Positions 9,316 through 10,534 of a DNA stretch of 10,534 bases are shown here, piece by piece. Under the pieces are notes generated by a model. It saw only the letters and a list, made by a program, of their open reading frames with translations. It had not been told where the DNA came from and searched no databases. The first letter of the stretch is position 1, and each line of letters starts with the position of its first letter. Origin of the DNA: Lunasporangiospora selenospora (Eukaryota > Mortierellomycota > Mortierellomycetes > Mortierellales > Mortierellaceae). Made by a program: the position numbers and the translations under genes. The stretch spans positions 1-10,534 of the forward strand of contig JAABOA010000057.1 of the NCBI GenBank assembly GCA_015680635.1, written 5' to 3'.

Positions 9316-9635
9316 GGCGAAAAGATAGGGACAACGCCGATGTCGTTGGTAGGTGCCGGGGAGGAGGAAGAGAGTGGGAGCGGGAGAGAGAGGGAGAGGG
9401 AGAGGGAGAGAGATCGGATGAACGCGGTTGAGTACAGGGCAAGGTCACTGAAATGGCAAAGGTGAGGTGAAGAGCGGCACACCAGTGGTATCAGGATGGA
9501 ACCCCCCCACTGGCTCCAACACAGCAACCTTTCTCGGTGGCTTTTTTTCCTCCTTTGGGCAGGACATTCGCCTCATACGTTTCGCCTCACCATACTCGAT
9601 CTTTCTCCATTCACTCTTTAGTCTTTCACAGTGTC
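9316..9635. promoter_or_regulatory. Divergent promoter shared by PEX2 and the importin gene
   Basis: The two start codons are 320 bases apart and face away from each other, so both promoters must lie here or overlap the genes. Visible elements are a GA tract (CT on the PEX2 sense strand) at about 9361-9414, a C-run near 9501-9508, and pyrimidine stretches at 9540-9554 and 9599-9630 just before the importin ATG. No TATA box is evident; CT-rich leaders are common before fungal starts. Whether the genes are co-regulated cannot be told from sequence. Confidence 0.6.
9361..9414. repeat. GA/GGGAGA purine tract upstream of PEX2
   Basis: A nearly pure purine stretch contains GAGAGAGAG and several GGGAGA hexamers. 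Read in the PEX2 direction it is a CT tract starting about 45 bases upstream of the ATG, so it may be in the 5' leader or core promoter. Confidence 0.8.
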
Positions 9636-10534
9636 ATGTCTGCCAGAGAGGTCCTCTTATCCGTCCTTGCTGAGGCTGCATCTCAGGACCCAGAGCGCAT
9701 GAAGAATGCCGTGACCCAACTGCAGCAATGGGAGTTCACGCCACAGTTCAATGCGACATTGCAGGTACTCGTCTGCACCAGTTACTCTAGTCAACCTGAG
9801 CGACCAAAAACAAATAAAGAGAGACTCATAGGGCCCTGGTTCATGATTTCTTTTCACGTGTGGACTTGCTCCAGGATATTTTCTACGATAGAACTATCGA
9901 CACCAACATCCGCTGGCAGGCGATTATCTATTTGAAGAACGGAATTGACAAGTATTGGAGAAAGTCGGCAAAGCAGTAAGAAACCTTGATTTGACTTTTT
10001 CGCCTCACTTATGCAAGAGCTCCCCAAGTCAACTTTGACTCTAACGATTGTATATGTCCTACTTTTGTTTTGCTGGATGGATTGAAACTTAGCGCCATCT
10101 CACAAGACGAAAAGGCTGCAATTCGGTCGCGCCTCTTGACAGCACTCGACGAGGAACAAAAGCCTGTATGTTGCCACTAAGAATTGATTGTAGTTTGTGA
10201 GTGAACAAGCAAAGAACTTGTGATTTAATCTGCTCCGCCACCACCTTCCTGTTATGTCCATCGACCCAAAGCTTGCTACACAGAATGCAGTTCTTATCGC
10301 CAAGGTTGCTAGGATCGACTTCCCTTTGGAGTGGTAAATTGTAGTCCCTGGAAAACACGTACATCAAAGATATGGCACCTGTCATCCGTTCTTGCTCTTA
10401 ATTTATCTCTACCCTACTTTGTGTTTAGGCCTGAATTGTTGACGACAATGATCACCATTGTCCGCACGTCTACCGACAATGAGACTGACCCTAGAGCCCG
10501 ACTAGTTCAGCAGCGCTCGCTCTATGCCCTCCAT
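9636..10534 (+). CDS. KAP120: Importin-beta family karyopherin, importin-11/Kap120 type (N-terminal five exons; runs off the window)
   Basis: Importin-11/Kap120 carries selected cargoes into the nucleus under RanGTP control (family knowledge). Exons are 9636-9764, 9875-9975, 10093-10165, 10272-10333 and 10429 to the edge; all introns are GT..AG (95-117 bases) and phases agree, giving 157 residues. This is the importin-beta N-terminal domain, the RanGTP-binding end. It begins with LSVLAEAASQDPERMK and the alpha-helical LQQWE motif. IRWQAIIYLKNGIDKYWRK, AISQDEKAAIRSRLL and ATQNAVLIAKVARIDFP follow, spaced as in importin-11. The exon 4 acceptor is somewhat open: CAG at 10280-10282 would also keep frame but would drop LATQ, which is conserved in the family. 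The GTGTCATG start context has G at -3. The full protein should be about 1,000 residues, so most lies to the right. Among importins, the YWR motif after KNGID favours importin-11/Kap120 over importin-7/8. Confidence 0.9.

Noticed and set aside
9855-9860. A second CACGTG site
   Set aside because: It lies inside importin intron 1, and a single six-base palindrome there has no supporting context.
1-10534. tRNA, rRNA, CRISPR array, toxin-antitoxin or other prokaryote-type systems
   Set aside because: None was visible; spliced eukaryotic genes account for most of the window.

Overview
The window looks like nuclear DNA of a filamentous fungus. Its genes are split by short GT..AG introns (72-167 bases), it is gene-dense with both strands used, and three genes encode core eukaryotic proteins whose splice phases fit exactly. 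An early-diverging lineage, possibly Mortierellomycetes, is my best guess. It rests on the protein flavour and on a decayed gene resembling a beta-propeller/ion-channel family that I recall as expanded in Mortierella. It is not proven from the sequence.

Layout. (1) 1-3958, minus strand: the HOPS tethering subunit VPS41, twelve exons visible and about 958 codons. It has an acidic N-terminal run, a beta-propeller and a clathrin-repeat region. The C-terminal RING lies beyond the left edge. (2) 3959-4458: intergenic DNA with an E-box and a striking 12-base pyrimidine minisatellite. (3) 4459-6437, plus strand: a broken gene with WD40-like and helical segments, one frameshift, an in-frame TGA and loss of its 3' part. 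It is followed to about 7512 by scrambled protein-like fragments in changing frames. (4) 7538-9315, minus strand: the complete peroxisomal RING ubiquitin ligase PEX2, six exons and 373 residues. (5) 9316-9635: a 320-base divergent promoter with a GA/CT tract. (6) 9636 to the right edge, plus strand: the first five exons of an importin-beta family karyopherin of the importin-11/Kap120 type.

The three intact genes do not form a pathway together: vacuole/lysosome fusion, peroxisomal matrix protein import and nuclear import are separate housekeeping functions. The part that departs from ordinary housekeeping is 4.0-7.5 kb, where a lineage-type gene is dying between two conserved genes, next to an unstable repeat. 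I found no RNA gene, CRISPR array, intact transposon or evidence of a novel system.
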